Below, piece by piece: positions 1-8,613 of a DNA stretch of 64,000 nt. The position numbers and the translations under genes are program-made. The notes below the pieces were generated by a model. The model made no database searches. It saw only the letters and a list, made by a program, of their open reading frames with translations, and was not told where the DNA came from. The stretch lies in assembly GCA_942491575.1 (NCBI GenBank), contig CALOBT010000025.1, forward strand, positions 558,001 to 622,000, given 5' to 3'. Position 1 is the first letter of the stretch, and every line of letters begins with the position of its first letter. Source of the DNA: CAZHNW01 sp942491575 (GTDB lineage Bacteria > Spirochaetota > UBA4802 > UBA5550).

Positions 1-975
1 CTTCTGAGCAAGATCATCCGTAACCTTTGCATTTTCAGTATTACTGATGACGTTGGCTTCTATCTGTTCGAGGGTTGAGGTTGTTTCTTCGATATTTGCA
101 GCCTGTGTACTGGCGCTTTCACTTATTCCCTGGGAGGTGTCATTGATCTGAAAAGCGACTTCCGCAAGTGTCTCCGTGCTGAATTTAACATCTTTAATTA
201 CAGTTCGGATTTTAGCAATGAACTGATTGAAATACCTTGAGAGGTCGCCAACTTCATCACTGGATGTGACCGGCAGCTCTACTGTCAGGTCACCCTCCCC
301 TTCAGACATGTCCTGGAGGCTTTCCACCACCTTTTTTACAGGATTTACCATGCGGGCTGACATCACAAGGCTTATTATTATTGAAAGAACTACAATAATC
401 AAAGCGCTGAAAATAAAGGTCTGTTGCAGCAGGCCGGTACTTTTTGTGACTTTTCCCAACTTGGTCCTCAGGCTATCCTGGTATTCCTTTACGGTTTTAT
501 CAAGGGGATTAATCAGCTGTGTAGTGATATTTGAAAAGACGTCCAGCATGGCGTTGCCGTATGTTGCACCGCCCTCAATATATGCCTTTGCGACTTCCAC
601 CCCCATGGTATAATAGGTGTCAAGGCTGACCTTCATTGCGGCGAGTTTCTTTCCGGCTTCCGCATCATTTGAAGTTTTTTGCTGGAGATCTGCAATGATC
701 TCTGAGGCTTTCTTATAGCTCTTTTCAGCTTCAGAAAATCCTGTATCGTATCCCTTGGCTGCCTTTGTAGCGGAAATATTTGTGAGCCACCGCTGGATCT
801 GCAGCACCTCAATTTTCAGCTGGATAATTGCTTCACTGCCCGGAAGGACTTTATCATTGATTTCCGATACAGTAGTTTTATTTGAGCTTATAGTTATGAT
901 TCCCGCTATAAAAACAATAAGGGCTATCAAAACCACAATCATTGAGCTAATCAGCATTTTTATTCTCAGGCTCAT
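1..975 (-). CDS. Methyl-accepting chemotaxis protein, N-terminal part (runs off left edge)
   Basis: Chemoreceptor that passes ligand binding on to CheA/CheW. Reading leftward from an ATG at 975, 325 codons are open to the window edge, so the C-terminal signalling tip is missing. Visible are a first membrane helix (about residues 6-28), a periplasmic helical domain of about 160 residues, a second membrane helix (about residues 190-212) ending near MSARMVNPVK, a HAMP domain with the conserved DEVGDLSRYFNQF stretch, and the start of the methylated coiled coil (QAANIEETTSTLEQIEANV). The start is preceded by a G-rich Shine-Dalgarno sequence (GGGGAGAAG). No neighbouring chemotaxis genes are present, so it is probably a stand-alone receptor. 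Ligand unknown; family assignment is secure. Confidence 0.9.
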   Translation of the reverse strand, partial: MSLRIKMLISSMIVVLIALIVFIAGIITISSNKTTVSEINDKVLPGSEAIIQLKIEVLQIQRWLTNISATKAAKGYDTGFSEAEKSYKKASEIIADLQQKTSNDAEAGKKLAAMKVSLDTYYTMGVEVAKAYIEGGATYGNAMLDVFSNITTQLINPLDKTVKEYQDSLRTKLGKVTKSTGLLQQTFIFSALIIVVLSIIISLVMSARMVNPVKKVVESLQDMSEGEGDLTVELPVTSSDEVGDLSRYFNQFIAKIRTVIKDVKFSTETLAEVAFQINDTSQGISESASTQAANIEETTSTLEQIEANVISNTENAKVTDDLAQK

Positions 976-1020
976 CTTCTCCCCCCCCTGCATAGTTATT
1001 CGCTTTGCGTAACAGTTTAA

Positions 1021-1048
1021 ATTATAGCATAAATTGAAATCTTTGCAA
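1021..1048 (-). promoter_or_regulatory. Sigma70-type promoter of the chemoreceptor gene
   Basis: On the minus strand TTGCAA (1048-1043) is followed after 16 bp by a perfect TATAAT (1026-1021) with an extended TGC in front. The expected transcript start lies about 40 bp upstream of the ATG at 975. Confidence 0.6.
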
Positions 1049-1160
1049 ATATTTTTATCAGGCAGACTCATGCAAACTTCGGTTATGTGCTCAAAACATA
1101 TCTTATCTCATTAGCAGGGGAAATTCTATAACCAAATTGATTACAATGGTATTAGAGTAC

Positions 1161-1189
1161 ACCCGCCCCCACCCCGAAGGGGGGCTAAG
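1161..1189. repeat. GC-rich C-run/G-run hairpin in the 306-bp gap 976-1281
   Basis: A run of C's interrupted by A, then GAA, then GGGGGG and CTAAG, can fold into a short C/G hairpin. Related C-run/CTAAG/G-run hairpins occur at 18282-18311 and 59115-59137. Apart from this and the receptor promoter nothing is seen in the gap. Confidence 0.4.
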
Positions 1190-1281
1190 AGATACTCATA
1201 TTCCCAATAGGTGCCTTTTGGGATTAAATTGATTATTAAACACGCAAAGAAGAGAATTGTAACTGGCTTTTATAGCAAATG

Positions 1282-2864
1282 CTATTTTTTGATCCCGACA
1301 TACATCAGCAGTTGTACCCACGCCGTGGAGGGATCATCACGAAGGATTCTGAAAAATGCCGATACGTCACGCAGAAAATATTTGATCATGTAAAAGGAAG
1401 ATTCACGCTCCCTGCCATAGTCAACTCCCAGGCGACGAAGATAGGGATAGTGTAACCCGACTCTTTTTTTAAAAGCATTCCAGTCTTTAACCCTCTTCGG
1501 TGACCAGGCCACTTCCGCCAGTGCCATGATCCTTGGGAAAAGTTTAGAGTCCACGGTTTCCTGCGGGGCATACTCCGTCCACATGTTTGCCTCAGTGCCC
1601 AGGATGAGTTCGACTTCATTATCAGTGAGATTGTATGGAACCGGATCAAAGGAGTAGACCTTCTCAAGGTCTGTTCTGGCAAGGCCGTAATCAAAGTACG
1701 TGTGGGAAGTTGGAGAGACTATTGCCGGGTGATTTTTTTTGCCGCTTCTACAGCGCCAGCCATTCCGCGCCATGACTGAACAATTGCACCTTCGGGAATT
1801 CCACCTTCACAGATTTCATCCCAGCCGATTATCTTTTTATTCTTCTGCGAAAGGAAACGTGAGAAACGGGTAATGAACCAGCTCTGGAGTTGATTTTCAT
1901 CTGCCAGGCCCTCTTCTGCAATGCGCTGCTGACAGCGGGGACATGACCTCCACCTGGTTTTGATGCATTCATCGCCGCCGATATGGATATACTCCGAGGG
2001 GAAAAGTTCTGTCACTTCATCAAGTATATCCTCAAGAAATGAAATTGTCTCTTTACTTCCTGCGCAATAGACATCTTTCATTATGCCCCACTTTCCCTGC
2101 ACATCAAGATGTTTTCCCGTACATGATAAATAGGGATACGCCGCAAGTGCTGATCTGCAGTGCCCAGGCAGTTCAATCTCCGGAACCACGGTGATGAATC
2201 GCTCTGCGGCATACTCAACTATTTCCTTAACTTCATCCTGAGTGTAAAACCCGCCATAACGTTTCTTGCCTGCGCCGCGCCACGCCCCAATATCCGTGAG
2301 GCGGGGATATTTTTTTATTTCAAGGCGCCATCCCTGGTCATCAATAAGGTGCCAGTGAAAAATATTCATCCGATAGAGGGCGAGAAGATCTATATACTTT
2401 TTAATGAATTCGACGGTCATAAAATGGCGGGAACAGTCCAGGTTGAGACCGCGCCATTTAAACCTCGGGTAATCTTCAATGATGCCGCAGGGAAGCTCAA
2501 GGTTCGCACGGTTTGCGGTACCGATAATCTGCCGCAGGGCCTGGGTTCCACGAAAAATTCCCGCTTCGCTGGTTCCGGAGATTTCCATACCCTCAGGTGT
2601 GATTACAAGACGATAGGATTCAAATTCCTTCCCGTTTTTATTTCCGGTTATTTGAAACTGGAGCAAACTTCCAGTAATTTTATTTTCCGAAATATCCAGG
2701 CAGATTCCAGAATCCTTTTTAACCTGGAAAGAAAAAAGTCCAGCAATTCTTTTCAATCCCGGTGATGATGCGGCAATGTGAATTGCAGTACACGACTCAA
2801 GTGAGAAGAAACCTTTCTCTTCACTTACCTTTGCGGGTGCAGGAATAATGTCTCCAATACTCAT
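1282..2864 (-). pseudogene. Beta-N-acetylhexosaminidase (GH20), split by a frameshift
   Basis: Family 20 glycosidase that removes terminal GlcNAc/GalNAc by substrate-assisted catalysis. The upstream reading frame (2864 to 1719, 381 aa) carries the N-terminal GH20b-type domain and the catalytic core with HIGGDE, the Asp-Glu pair of the active site, then GWDE and QSWRG. The frame then runs out, and the remainder (YFDYG, LGTEANMWTEY, PRIMALAEVAWSP) continues in the -1 frame down to 1282. The switch falls on a run of eight A's (1733-1740). Together the two parts give a normal GH20 length of about 520 aa. There is no signal peptide, which suggests a cytoplasmic enzyme for imported chitin- or peptidoglycan-derived sugars. 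Either the gene is broken, the base is a sequencing or assembly error, or the A run is a site of -1 ribosomal frameshifting. Family certain, status open. Confidence 0.85.
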
Positions 2865-2911
2865 TCTGTTAGTCCTTTTCAGCTTAATTTCATGGTGCCC
2901 AACAAATACTT

Positions 2912-3556
2912 CTAGAGTTTGATTCCAAAGGTAATTTCACGGTAATCTTCCACATCACTCCAGAAGGCTGCGGGATGATCACTTATTGCAGTGAAACCCA
3001 TTTTCCGGTAAAAAGAGATCGCTGTCCGGTTATGATTTGAGGTGCCGAGATGAATTCCGCTCACCTGCAAATCCTTTATATGGTCGATAAAAAGTGTTAT
3101 CAACTTCCCCCCCAGTCCCTTTCCCTGGTATTCAGGTAATATGTTCATGTGCAGATGAGCAGGATAGAGTAGATGAAGATCACCGGGACTCTTTTTCTCT
3201 AGGTTTTTAATCCAGTGTATGAATTCTCTCAGGCTGGCGGGGTATCTCCACCATGTCACTCCAAGCAGGCGGAGAAGGATTCTCCAGTGCATGTGCCTGC
3301 TGAATTTTTTTTCCTGATTCACGGTGTCAGCAGTACCAATTATATAGCCAATGGCTCTGTTCAATTCATTACAGGCTACAAAACAGTGCTCAGGTTCATA
3401 AATCGGATAATACAGGGCGAAAATCAGTGCAAATAGTCGCCGGTCTTGGAATATTTTGCGCGATTCAAGGGATTCACCCATGTATCCGGTACGGAAGCAG
3501 ATGTCGGATATGGCGGAGATATCCTTTTTCTCAGCCTTTCGGTAAATAATTATCAT
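2912..3556 (-). CDS. GNAT-family N-acetyltransferase
   Basis: Predicted acetyl-CoA-dependent N-acetyltransferase, about 214 aa. The acetyl-CoA binding loop is visible as YQGKGLGGKLI (Q/R-x-x-G-x-G/A pattern), followed by the typical C-terminal strand-helix NHNRTAISFYRKMGF. The ATG at 3556 is chosen because the longer frame begins at a TTG inside a strong inverted repeat (3612-3652 lies just upstream); neither start has a clear Shine-Dalgarno sequence. Transcribed in the same direction as the GH20 gene with a 47-bp gap. Substrate cannot be told from the sequence. A second member of similar length and with the same loop is at 20411-21019. Confidence 0.8.
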   Translation of the reverse strand: MIIIYRKAEKKDISAISDICFRTGYMGESLESRKIFQDRRLFALIFALYYPIYEPEHCFVACNELNRAIGYIIGTADTVNQEKKFSRHMHWRILLRLLGVTWWRYPASLREFIHWIKNLEKKSPGDLHLLYPAHLHMNILPEYQGKGLGGKLITLFIDHIKDLQVSGIHLGTSNHNRTAISFYRKMGFTAISDHPAAFWSDVEDYREITFGIKL

Positions 3557-3611
3557 AATATTGACGAGTTTATGGCTGTTCTTAACATTGTGCAAGGAAA
3601 AATAGCATTTC

Positions 3612-3652
3612 CCATTATGCAGGCGACATTGGCAATATCGCCTGCATAATGG
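3612..3652. repeat. Inverted repeat, 15-bp perfect stem
   Basis: CCATTATGCAGGCGA and its exact complement TCGCCTGCATAATGG enclose an 11-nt loop. It lies between divergent genes (GNAT and hypC), has no T-tract on either side and so is not an obvious terminator. It could be an operator or an RNA structure in the GNAT leader. Confidence 0.5.
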
Positions 3653-3694
3653 TCAAACCTGCAAATTAATTGTACCTTTTACGCAGATAGTTTG

Positions 3695-3722
3695 TTGACA
3701 ATAGAATCATGCATTTTAGGAT
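3695..3722 (+). promoter_or_regulatory. Sigma70-type promoter of hypC
   Basis: TTGACA (3695-3700), 16-bp spacer, TAGGAT (3717-3722), 35 bp before the hypC start codon. The gene then has its own Shine-Dalgarno sequence (AGGTGG). Confidence 0.6.
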
Positions 3723-3756
3723 TTACTTAAATTTTTAAAACAGGTGGAATAAACAT

Positions 3757-3993
3757 ATGTGTCTTGCAGTTCCAATGAAAATAATAAAAATCGAAGGAAG
3801 TACCGCCGTAGCCGAATCAAGGGGTGTGGAAACTCCCGTTAATATAGCCTTGACACCGGACGTTAAGCTGGGAGACAAGGTTCTCATTCACGCCGGATTC
3901 ATCATTGAAAAACTCGACCCGGAAGCAGCGAAGGAAATCGAAGCTACCTGGGACGAATATATGGACCTGGAATTTCCTGACCAAAAGCAGTAA
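3757..3993 (+). CDS. hypC: Hydrogenase maturation factor HypC
   Basis: Small chaperone (78 aa, the usual family length) that with HypD carries the Fe(CN)2CO unit and delivers it to the hydrogenase large subunit. The diagnostic N-terminus MCLAVPMKI is intact, including Cys2, the iron ligand exposed after removal of Met1. A ribosome binding site (AGGTGG) and promoter lie directly upstream. The gene stands alone on the plus strand: no hypD or hypE follows, whereas the hydrogenase it should serve (hoxH, 6574-8025) and hypF are nearby on the minus strand. Confidence 0.95.
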   Translation: MCLAVPMKIIKIEGSTAVAESRGVETPVNIALTPDVKLGDKVLIHAGFIIEKLDPEAAKEIEATWDEYMDLEFPDQKQ

Positions 3994-4418
3994 AGCGTCA
4001 AAGAAACCGGCTGAACAGGAACCTGACCTGCTCAGCCAGAGTCAATGCCTCAGTCATTTATCATTAACTTCATTAATTCTACCGTAATAACGGCACGCAC
4101 TTTCACAGGTGACGCTGGTTATCCCGAGGGTATTTTTAAATCCTGCACTCCGTGAAATCCCTCTTTTCCGCCTGCAACCAGGCTCCTGAAACCATACTGC
4201 ATCATTGCAATCTTCTGAATTTTCAAAACAGGGAAAAATAACGACGATTTTAATAAAAAGGACAACGATGCAGTTGCTTAAATTATCTTTTAACTAAAAG
4301 AATTATTATGTTATACTGAAGATATTTTACTGCGGATGCTCCCAAAGAGAATATCACTAAATTCATACCGGGATATTTGTGCATCTGTGGGAATTTACTT
4401 TTTTTGTGGAGGCACATC
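3994..4418. other. 425-bp region without a gene; contains a promoter for the next gene
   Basis: No convincing coding sequence. A weak hairpin (GGCTGAACAG/CTGCTCAGCC, 4009-4037, one mismatch, no T-tract) follows hypC. A promoter-like pair TTAACT (4290-4295), 16 bp, TATACT (4312-4317) with TG in front of the -10 lies about 100 bp before the acetyltransferase at 4419. Confidence 0.45.
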
Positions 4419-4940
4419 ATGCAGATAAAAGTCATACCTGAAAAACCGGAACTCTATGCCGAAATAAGACATGTTATCTGCAGTGCCTTCGGGCATGAGA
4501 ATGAAGCAATTCTTGTGGAAAACCTGCGGATGAATAATCGATTCGTCCCGGACCTCTCCCTGGCAGCCATGGATAATGACAGGATACTGGGACACATACT
4601 CCTTTTCCCCGTCGATATCATTGACGGGGAAAAAAGGCATCCCTCACTTTCACTGGCCCCCCTTTCTGTTGAGGCAGAACACCAGAACCAGGGAATCGGC
4701 AGCATCCTGACCGGACAGGCTATTGAACGTGCACGAGAGCACGGTTTCCCTTCAATATTTGTCCTGGGGCACCCTGAATATTATCCCCGATTCGGCTTTA
4801 AACCGGCATCTGATTACGGTATCGGGGCACCCTTCTCTGTACCGGATGAAGCATTCATGGTACTGGAGGTCCTGGAAAACGGACTTCTTGGAATCAGGGG
4901 CACACTTCATTATCCAGAAGAATACTCTCAGGTGGAATGA
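4419..4940 (+). CDS. GNAT-family N-acetyltransferase, YhbS-like
   Basis: Predicted N-acetyltransferase of the YhbS branch, 173 aa. The acetyl-CoA site HQNQGIGSILTGQAIE and the YhbS signature LGHPEYYPRFGF are clear. The start is the ATG at 4419, preceded by TGGAGG at the right distance; an upstream ATG in the same frame lacks a ribosome binding site. Stands between hypC and an HD-domain gene with about 100 bp to the latter. Substrate unknown; members of this branch acetylate small amines or proteins. Confidence 0.85.
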   Translation: MQIKVIPEKPELYAEIRHVICSAFGHENEAILVENLRMNNRFVPDLSLAAMDNDRILGHILLFPVDIIDGEKRHPSLSLAPLSVEAEHQNQGIGSILTGQAIERAREHGFPSIFVLGHPEYYPRFGFKPASDYGIGAPFSVPDEAFMVLEVLENGLLGIRGTLHYPEEYSQVE

Positions 4941-5045
4941 TTATCCGGAGGTATCCCCGTTAAAAGAAATCGTCTTGATTATATTACTGAGTGCAGTCAT
5001 TTTACTATTAATTTCCAAACCAAATTTTCAAAACAGGAGAAAAAA

Positions 5046-5621
5046 ATGACCCCTGATCGAGAAGAGGCCCTTGAACTCTTAAAGGAATTCAACAGTGATG
5101 AAAGTCTTATTCGCCATGCCCTTGCAGTAGAGGCGGTTATGCGTTACATTGCCCGATCACTTGGAGAAGATGAAGACGTCTGGGGGATAACAGGTCTCGT
5201 TCACGATCTCGATTATGAAAAATATCCTGACAATCATTGCACAAGGACAGGGGAAATCCTCACTGAACGCGACTGGCCAAAAGAATATATCCGCGCGATC
5301 ATGTCTCATGGATACGGTATGTTTACCGATATTAAGCCTGAGTCGAAGATGGAAATGTTCCTTTATGCAATCGATGAACTGACAGGGCTTGTGGCAGCTA
5401 CGGCCCTGGTGAGACCCTCAAAAAGTATCCTGGATATGAAAGCAAAATCAGTAAAAAAGAAATGGAAGGACAAGTCCTTCGCTGCAGGAGTAAACAGGAA
5501 AGTTGTCGAGAAAGGAGCAGAGATGCTGAAAATGGAAACTGCTGAACTCATTGAACTTACCATCGAAGGAATGAGAGAAGTAGCCTCAGATATTGGTCTT
5601 GAAGGAAATCCAGGTAATTAA
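5046..5621 (+). CDS. HD-domain (HDIG) phosphohydrolase
   Basis: 191-aa single-domain HD protein. Metal ligands of the superfamily are visible: His in LIRHALAVE, the HD pair in GLVHDLDYEKYP, and His in IMSHGYG, followed by an Asp in YAIDELTGL. Such proteins are annotated as predicted hydrolases of nucleotides or phosphate esters; the true substrate is unknown. Good ribosome binding site (AGGAG). Converges on the response regulator at 5697 with a shared hairpin terminator between them. Confidence 0.85.
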   Translation: MTPDREEALELLKEFNSDESLIRHALAVEAVMRYIARSLGEDEDVWGITGLVHDLDYEKYPDNHCTRTGEILTERDWPKEYIRAIMSHGYGMFTDIKPESKMEMFLYAIDELTGLVAATALVRPSKSILDMKAKSVKKKWKDKSFAAGVNRKVVEKGAEMLKMETAELIELTIEGMREVASDIGLEGNPGN

Positions 5622-5624
5622 TGA

Positions 5625-5657
5625 AAAAAGGGACATCCTTAAAAAGGATGCCCCTTT
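5625..5657 (-). terminator. Rho-independent terminator, mainly for the hydrogenase operon
   Basis: GGGACATCC (5630-5638), loop, GGATGCCCC (5646-5654), eight of nine pairs. Read on the minus strand it is followed by six T's, and on the plus strand by three, so it ends the response regulator/hox transcript best and probably also the HD gene. Confidence 0.7.
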
Positions 5658-5696
5658 GTAATCATTATTCAGTTCAATCAGGACCTGATGTGCTGA

Positions 5697-6065
5697 TTAC
5701 TCTCCAAGAGCTTTCTTAACTGAAGAAACCAGTGAGTCGGGGTTAACCGGCTTCTGGAAAACTCCGTTAAAGCCCATTGAGCTCGGATCAACGTTGGTTG
5801 ATGTTGCGTCACCGATGCTGCTGAGGAGGAAAACGGGAACAGTTTTGTTGGTTTCTCTAATCTTCTGAGCAACCTTTGCTCCCTGATCAACACTTTCCAT
5901 CATCATATCGCACAGTACCAGGTCAGGGTTTTCGCTATTAAAGGCGGCAACTCCCTCTTCTCCGCTCTGTGCAGTGGCAACCTGATATCCGTTTCCTTCG
6001 AGAATGGCTTTCACTGAATCCAGAATATCCGGATCGTCATCAATAACCAGAACTTTTTTTGCCAT
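5697..6065 (-). CDS. Single-domain response regulator (CheY-like receiver)
   Basis: 122-aa stand-alone receiver domain with no output domain. The acidic pair (VIDDDPDIL), the phosphorylation Asp in LVLCDMMME, the Ser in FLLSS and the Lys in FQKPV are all present, so it should be phosphorylatable. The start at 6065 has a perfect AGGAGG; a longer frame has none. It is the last gene after hoxFUYH and the hydrogenase protease, 53 bp downstream of the latter and before the terminator at 5625-5657, so it is probably co-transcribed. Its kinase and its role beside a hydrogenase are unknown. Confidence 0.9.
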   Translation of the reverse strand: MAKKVLVIDDDPDILDSVKAILEGNGYQVATAQSGEEGVAAFNSENPDLVLCDMMMESVDQGAKVAQKIRETNKTVPVFLLSSIGDATSTNVDPSSMGFNGVFQKPVNPDSLVSSVKKALGE

Positions 6066-6118
6066 AGAATTCCTCCTAAAATTGCGGTCCGAAGGAGAGA
6101 TCATCAGTGGATGACCTC

Positions 6119-6568
6119 TTATTCCAGCAAACCATTAAGCTTTTCCCTTATAAAACTGTAGGCTTCATTGAGATTACCCAGGGCTTTTTCTGTCATGGGG
6201 ACATCAAATTCCCATTCGTAACCCCTTATAGCCAGTACATATGCCTCAACATCTTTGTTGAAAATTTCCTGGCTAAGAGCAAGAACTGAAGAAGGAGCCA
6301 TGCTATGCGTCGTAAAGGTAATCGTGTGTGCCGCGTCGAGCCTGCTGAACTCAAATGGTTCTTTGCAGTCTATTGAAGCATCCACAAAAAAAACAACCTT
6401 TGCCTCGGCAATATCGTAAGCGTCCTCAATGTTCAGCTGATAATTACTGTCCAGCTCAATCCCTGCAATATTTTCTGCTTCCAGTTTATCAATAAGAACA
6501 GGACCCAGGCCGTCATCCTGACAGCCAGGGTTCCCGTATCCGTATACAAGTATCTTTTCTTTACTCAC
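6119..6568 (-). CDS. hoxW: [NiFe]-hydrogenase maturation endopeptidase
   Basis: Protease of the HyaD/HybD/HoxW family that removes the C-terminal peptide of the large subunit after nickel insertion. Seen: the N-terminal YGYGNPGCQDDGLGP with the metal-binding Asp, FFVDAS with the second acidic ligand, and THSMAPSSVL with the His ligand. 149 aa is the usual length. Start is GTG at 6568, 5 bp after the hoxH stop codon, which fits its task: HoxH has the cleavable tail after its last Cys motif. The symbol rests on family and position. Confidence 0.88.
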   Translation of the reverse strand: MSKEKILVYGYGNPGCQDDGLGPVLIDKLEAENIAGIELDSNYQLNIEDAYDIAEAKVVFFVDASIDCKEPFEFSRLDAAHTITFTTHSMAPSSVLALSQEIFNKDVEAYVLAIRGYEWEFDVPMTEKALGNLNEAYSFIREKLNGLLE

Positions 6569-6573
6569 CCGTA

Positions 6574-8025
6574 CTACTTACGCTTCTGATCAAGAATATT
6601 TCCCTGAGAATCCTCCAGGGTAATTTCAAGGGGCATCTGGCCAAGAGCGTGAGTTGCACAGCTTAAACATGGGTCATAAGCCCTGATTGCCATTTCAACA
6701 CGGTTCATCATACCTTCAGTAATCTCAGACTGTCCGGTGAATACGTTTTTAGCAACACATTCAACGGCATTATTCATAGGCTGATTATTGTTGGTAGTTG
6801 AAACAATCAGATTCGCCATGGTTATCTGATCATCATCATTAACCTGGTAGTGATGGAAAAGAGTTCCACGAGGTGCTTCAATAATACCGACACCCTCGTT
6901 TGTTCTTGTTCCGGTTGTTACCAGATCATCCTTCTGAAGATCAGGATCATTCAGAAGGTCTTTGATAACCTCAGCTGAATGAAGAAGCTCAATCAGTCGT
7001 GCATAGTGCATATGCATTGAACTATGATTGGGCTTGCCATTGGTATAGGCTTTGTAGGCTTCAAATTCTTTTTGAGCAAGAGGAGTATCGATGAAATCAC
7101 AGGTATTGAGACGGGCCAGAGGACCAACTGTATACCATCCGTTTTCCTTACCGAATTGAGTAAGGTATGGGAACTTCATATAACTCCAGCTTCTGACTTC
7201 CTCATTGATGTATTTCAGGTAATCCTGACAGTCAACATCGTTAAGGATCTTCTTGCCATCTTCGTCAACGGCTCGAAGGACACCATGATAAAGATCAAGG
7301 GCGCCGTCTTCTCTTACGAGACTGAGATGCTTTGAAGGGAATACTGCAAAGTTGTCGAGCATATCGGCATTCTTTGAGTGGTAGTCCTTGAAAAAGTCAA
7401 GTGCTCCCTGTGACCATTCAATCATCTTGTCTATATTCAGTGGATCTGCACCATTGAGAAAAATATCTCTTTCTTCAATGCTCAGGTTTTTGTTAATTCC
7501 ACCGGGAATTGCGCCGGTTCCGTGAATTTTCTTACCGGCAGTGGCCTTGATAATTTCCTGGCCATATTTTCTCATCATAACACCCTGCACTGCCAGGTCC
7601 TTATGCTCGAGAGCAACACCGATTACGTTTCTGATTGCAGGATCGCCATCAGCGCCGAAAAGGAGGTCAGGAGATGCAAGGTGGAAAAAATGCAGAGCAT
7701 GAGACTGGAACATCTGTCCAAAATGCATTAGTCTTCTCATCTTTTCACCGGTAGCAGTAAGGCCTTTACCGGTTCCGGCTCCTACAATAACATCGAGGGC
7801 CTTGGCTGCTGCCAGGTGGTGAGAGACGGGACAGATTCCACAGAGACGCTGTACCAGTACTGGTGCTTCCCAGTAGGGACGTCCCTGAACAAATCTTTCG
7901 AAGCCTCGGAACTCAACAATGTGCAGTCTGGACTGCTCAACATTGTTATTGTCGTCCATTTTAATGGTGACTTTTCCGTGACCTTCAACTCGTGTTACAG
8001 GTTCTATAGTAATCTTTTTACCCAT
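6574..8025 (-). CDS. hoxH: NAD-reducing hydrogenase, large (Ni-Fe) subunit HoxH
   Basis: Catalytic subunit (483 aa) of a soluble group 3d [NiFe] hydrogenase; it oxidises H2 or forms it. The four nickel/iron Cys ligands are in RLCGICPVSHH (N-terminal motif) and DPCLSCATHALG (C-terminal motif). About 25 residues after the last motif form the tail removed by the protease encoded next. Length and local wording match Cupriavidus necator HoxH, as I recall that sequence. Ribosome binding site GGGGGA before the ATG. Follows hoxY by 12 bp in the operon hoxF-U-Y-H. Confidence 0.97.
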   Translation of the reverse strand: MGKKITIEPVTRVEGHGKVTIKMDDNNNVEQSRLHIVEFRGFERFVQGRPYWEAPVLVQRLCGICPVSHHLAAAKALDVIVGAGTGKGLTATGEKMRRLMHFGQMFQSHALHFFHLASPDLLFGADGDPAIRNVIGVALEHKDLAVQGVMMRKYGQEIIKATAGKKIHGTGAIPGGINKNLSIEERDIFLNGADPLNIDKMIEWSQGALDFFKDYHSKNADMLDNFAVFPSKHLSLVREDGALDLYHGVLRAVDEDGKKILNDVDCQDYLKYINEEVRSWSYMKFPYLTQFGKENGWYTVGPLARLNTCDFIDTPLAQKEFEAYKAYTNGKPNHSSMHMHYARLIELLHSAEVIKDLLNDPDLQKDDLVTTGTRTNEGVGIIEAPRGTLFHHYQVNDDDQITMANLIVSTTNNNQPMNNAVECVAKNVFTGQSEITEGMMNRVEMAIRAYDPCLSCATHALGQMPLEITLEDSQGNILDQKRK

Positions 8026-8037
8026 AGTAATCCCCCA

Positions 8038-8589
8038 TTAGTCAAACTTAAGAACTTCGTATGGAAGGTTGAGCTCTCCACCGGTTACCAGGGCAACCAG
8101 GGCTTCCCAGATCAGGTCCGCACGGGGCGCACATCCGGGAAGAGCATAATCAATCTTCACTATTTCACTGCAGGGATAAACCCTGTCTAATATCATCGGT
8201 AATTCTTCATCATTAGGAATAATCTTATCCGGATTAGCATCTTTAACAGTAGGACCGTCAAGATAGGCTTCTTCCAGACATTCCTTAACCGGGATTCCAT
8301 TTCTCATCGCTGGAAGTCCGCCCATAATGGCACATTCTCCAAGGGAAATAAGAATCTTACAGTTTTTACGGAATTCGATTAAGTTTTCGACGTTTTCGCT
8401 GTTACAGCATCCGCCTTCGATTATTCCTATATCACACTGCTTGGTAAAAGTCTTGATATCATCAACTGGAGACTTGTTGAATTCTATCAGTTCAATAAGC
8501 TGAAGAATTCTATCATCTATATCAAGCAGCGACATATGGCATCCAAAACAGCCTGCAAGAGAGGCAGTTGCAACTACAGGTTTACTCAT
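8038..8589 (-). CDS. hoxY: NAD-reducing hydrogenase, small subunit HoxY
   Basis: 183-aa electron-transfer subunit of the hydrogenase module. Carries the proximal [4Fe-4S] ligands: GCFGCHMSLLD near the N-terminus, EGGCCNSEN, LGECAIMGGLP and LPGCAPR. Shorter than the membrane-bound hydrogenase small subunits and without a Tat signal, as expected for a cytoplasmic enzyme. Strong ribosome binding site (GGAGGAAG) before the ATG; 24 bp from hoxU and 12 bp to hoxH. Confidence 0.95.
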   Translation of the reverse strand: MSKPVVATASLAGCFGCHMSLLDIDDRILQLIELIEFNKSPVDDIKTFTKQCDIGIIEGGCCNSENVENLIEFRKNCKILISLGECAIMGGLPAMRNGIPVKECLEEAYLDGPTVKDANPDKIIPNDEELPMILDRVYPCSEIVKIDYALPGCAPRADLIWEALVALVTGGELNLPYEVLKFD

Positions 8590-8613
8590 AGTCTTCCTCC
8601 ATTCAGTTCCTTG

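Noticed and set aside
227..613. Plus-strand open frames at 227-613 and 755-1012
   Set aside because: Antisense shadows of the chemoreceptor, which has promoter, ribosome binding site and domain support on the minus strand.
4941..5045. Small hydrophobic peptide frame between the YhbS-like and HD genes
   Set aside because: Codons for a short membrane segment are open, but no start codon follows the CGGAGG sequence at a proper distance.
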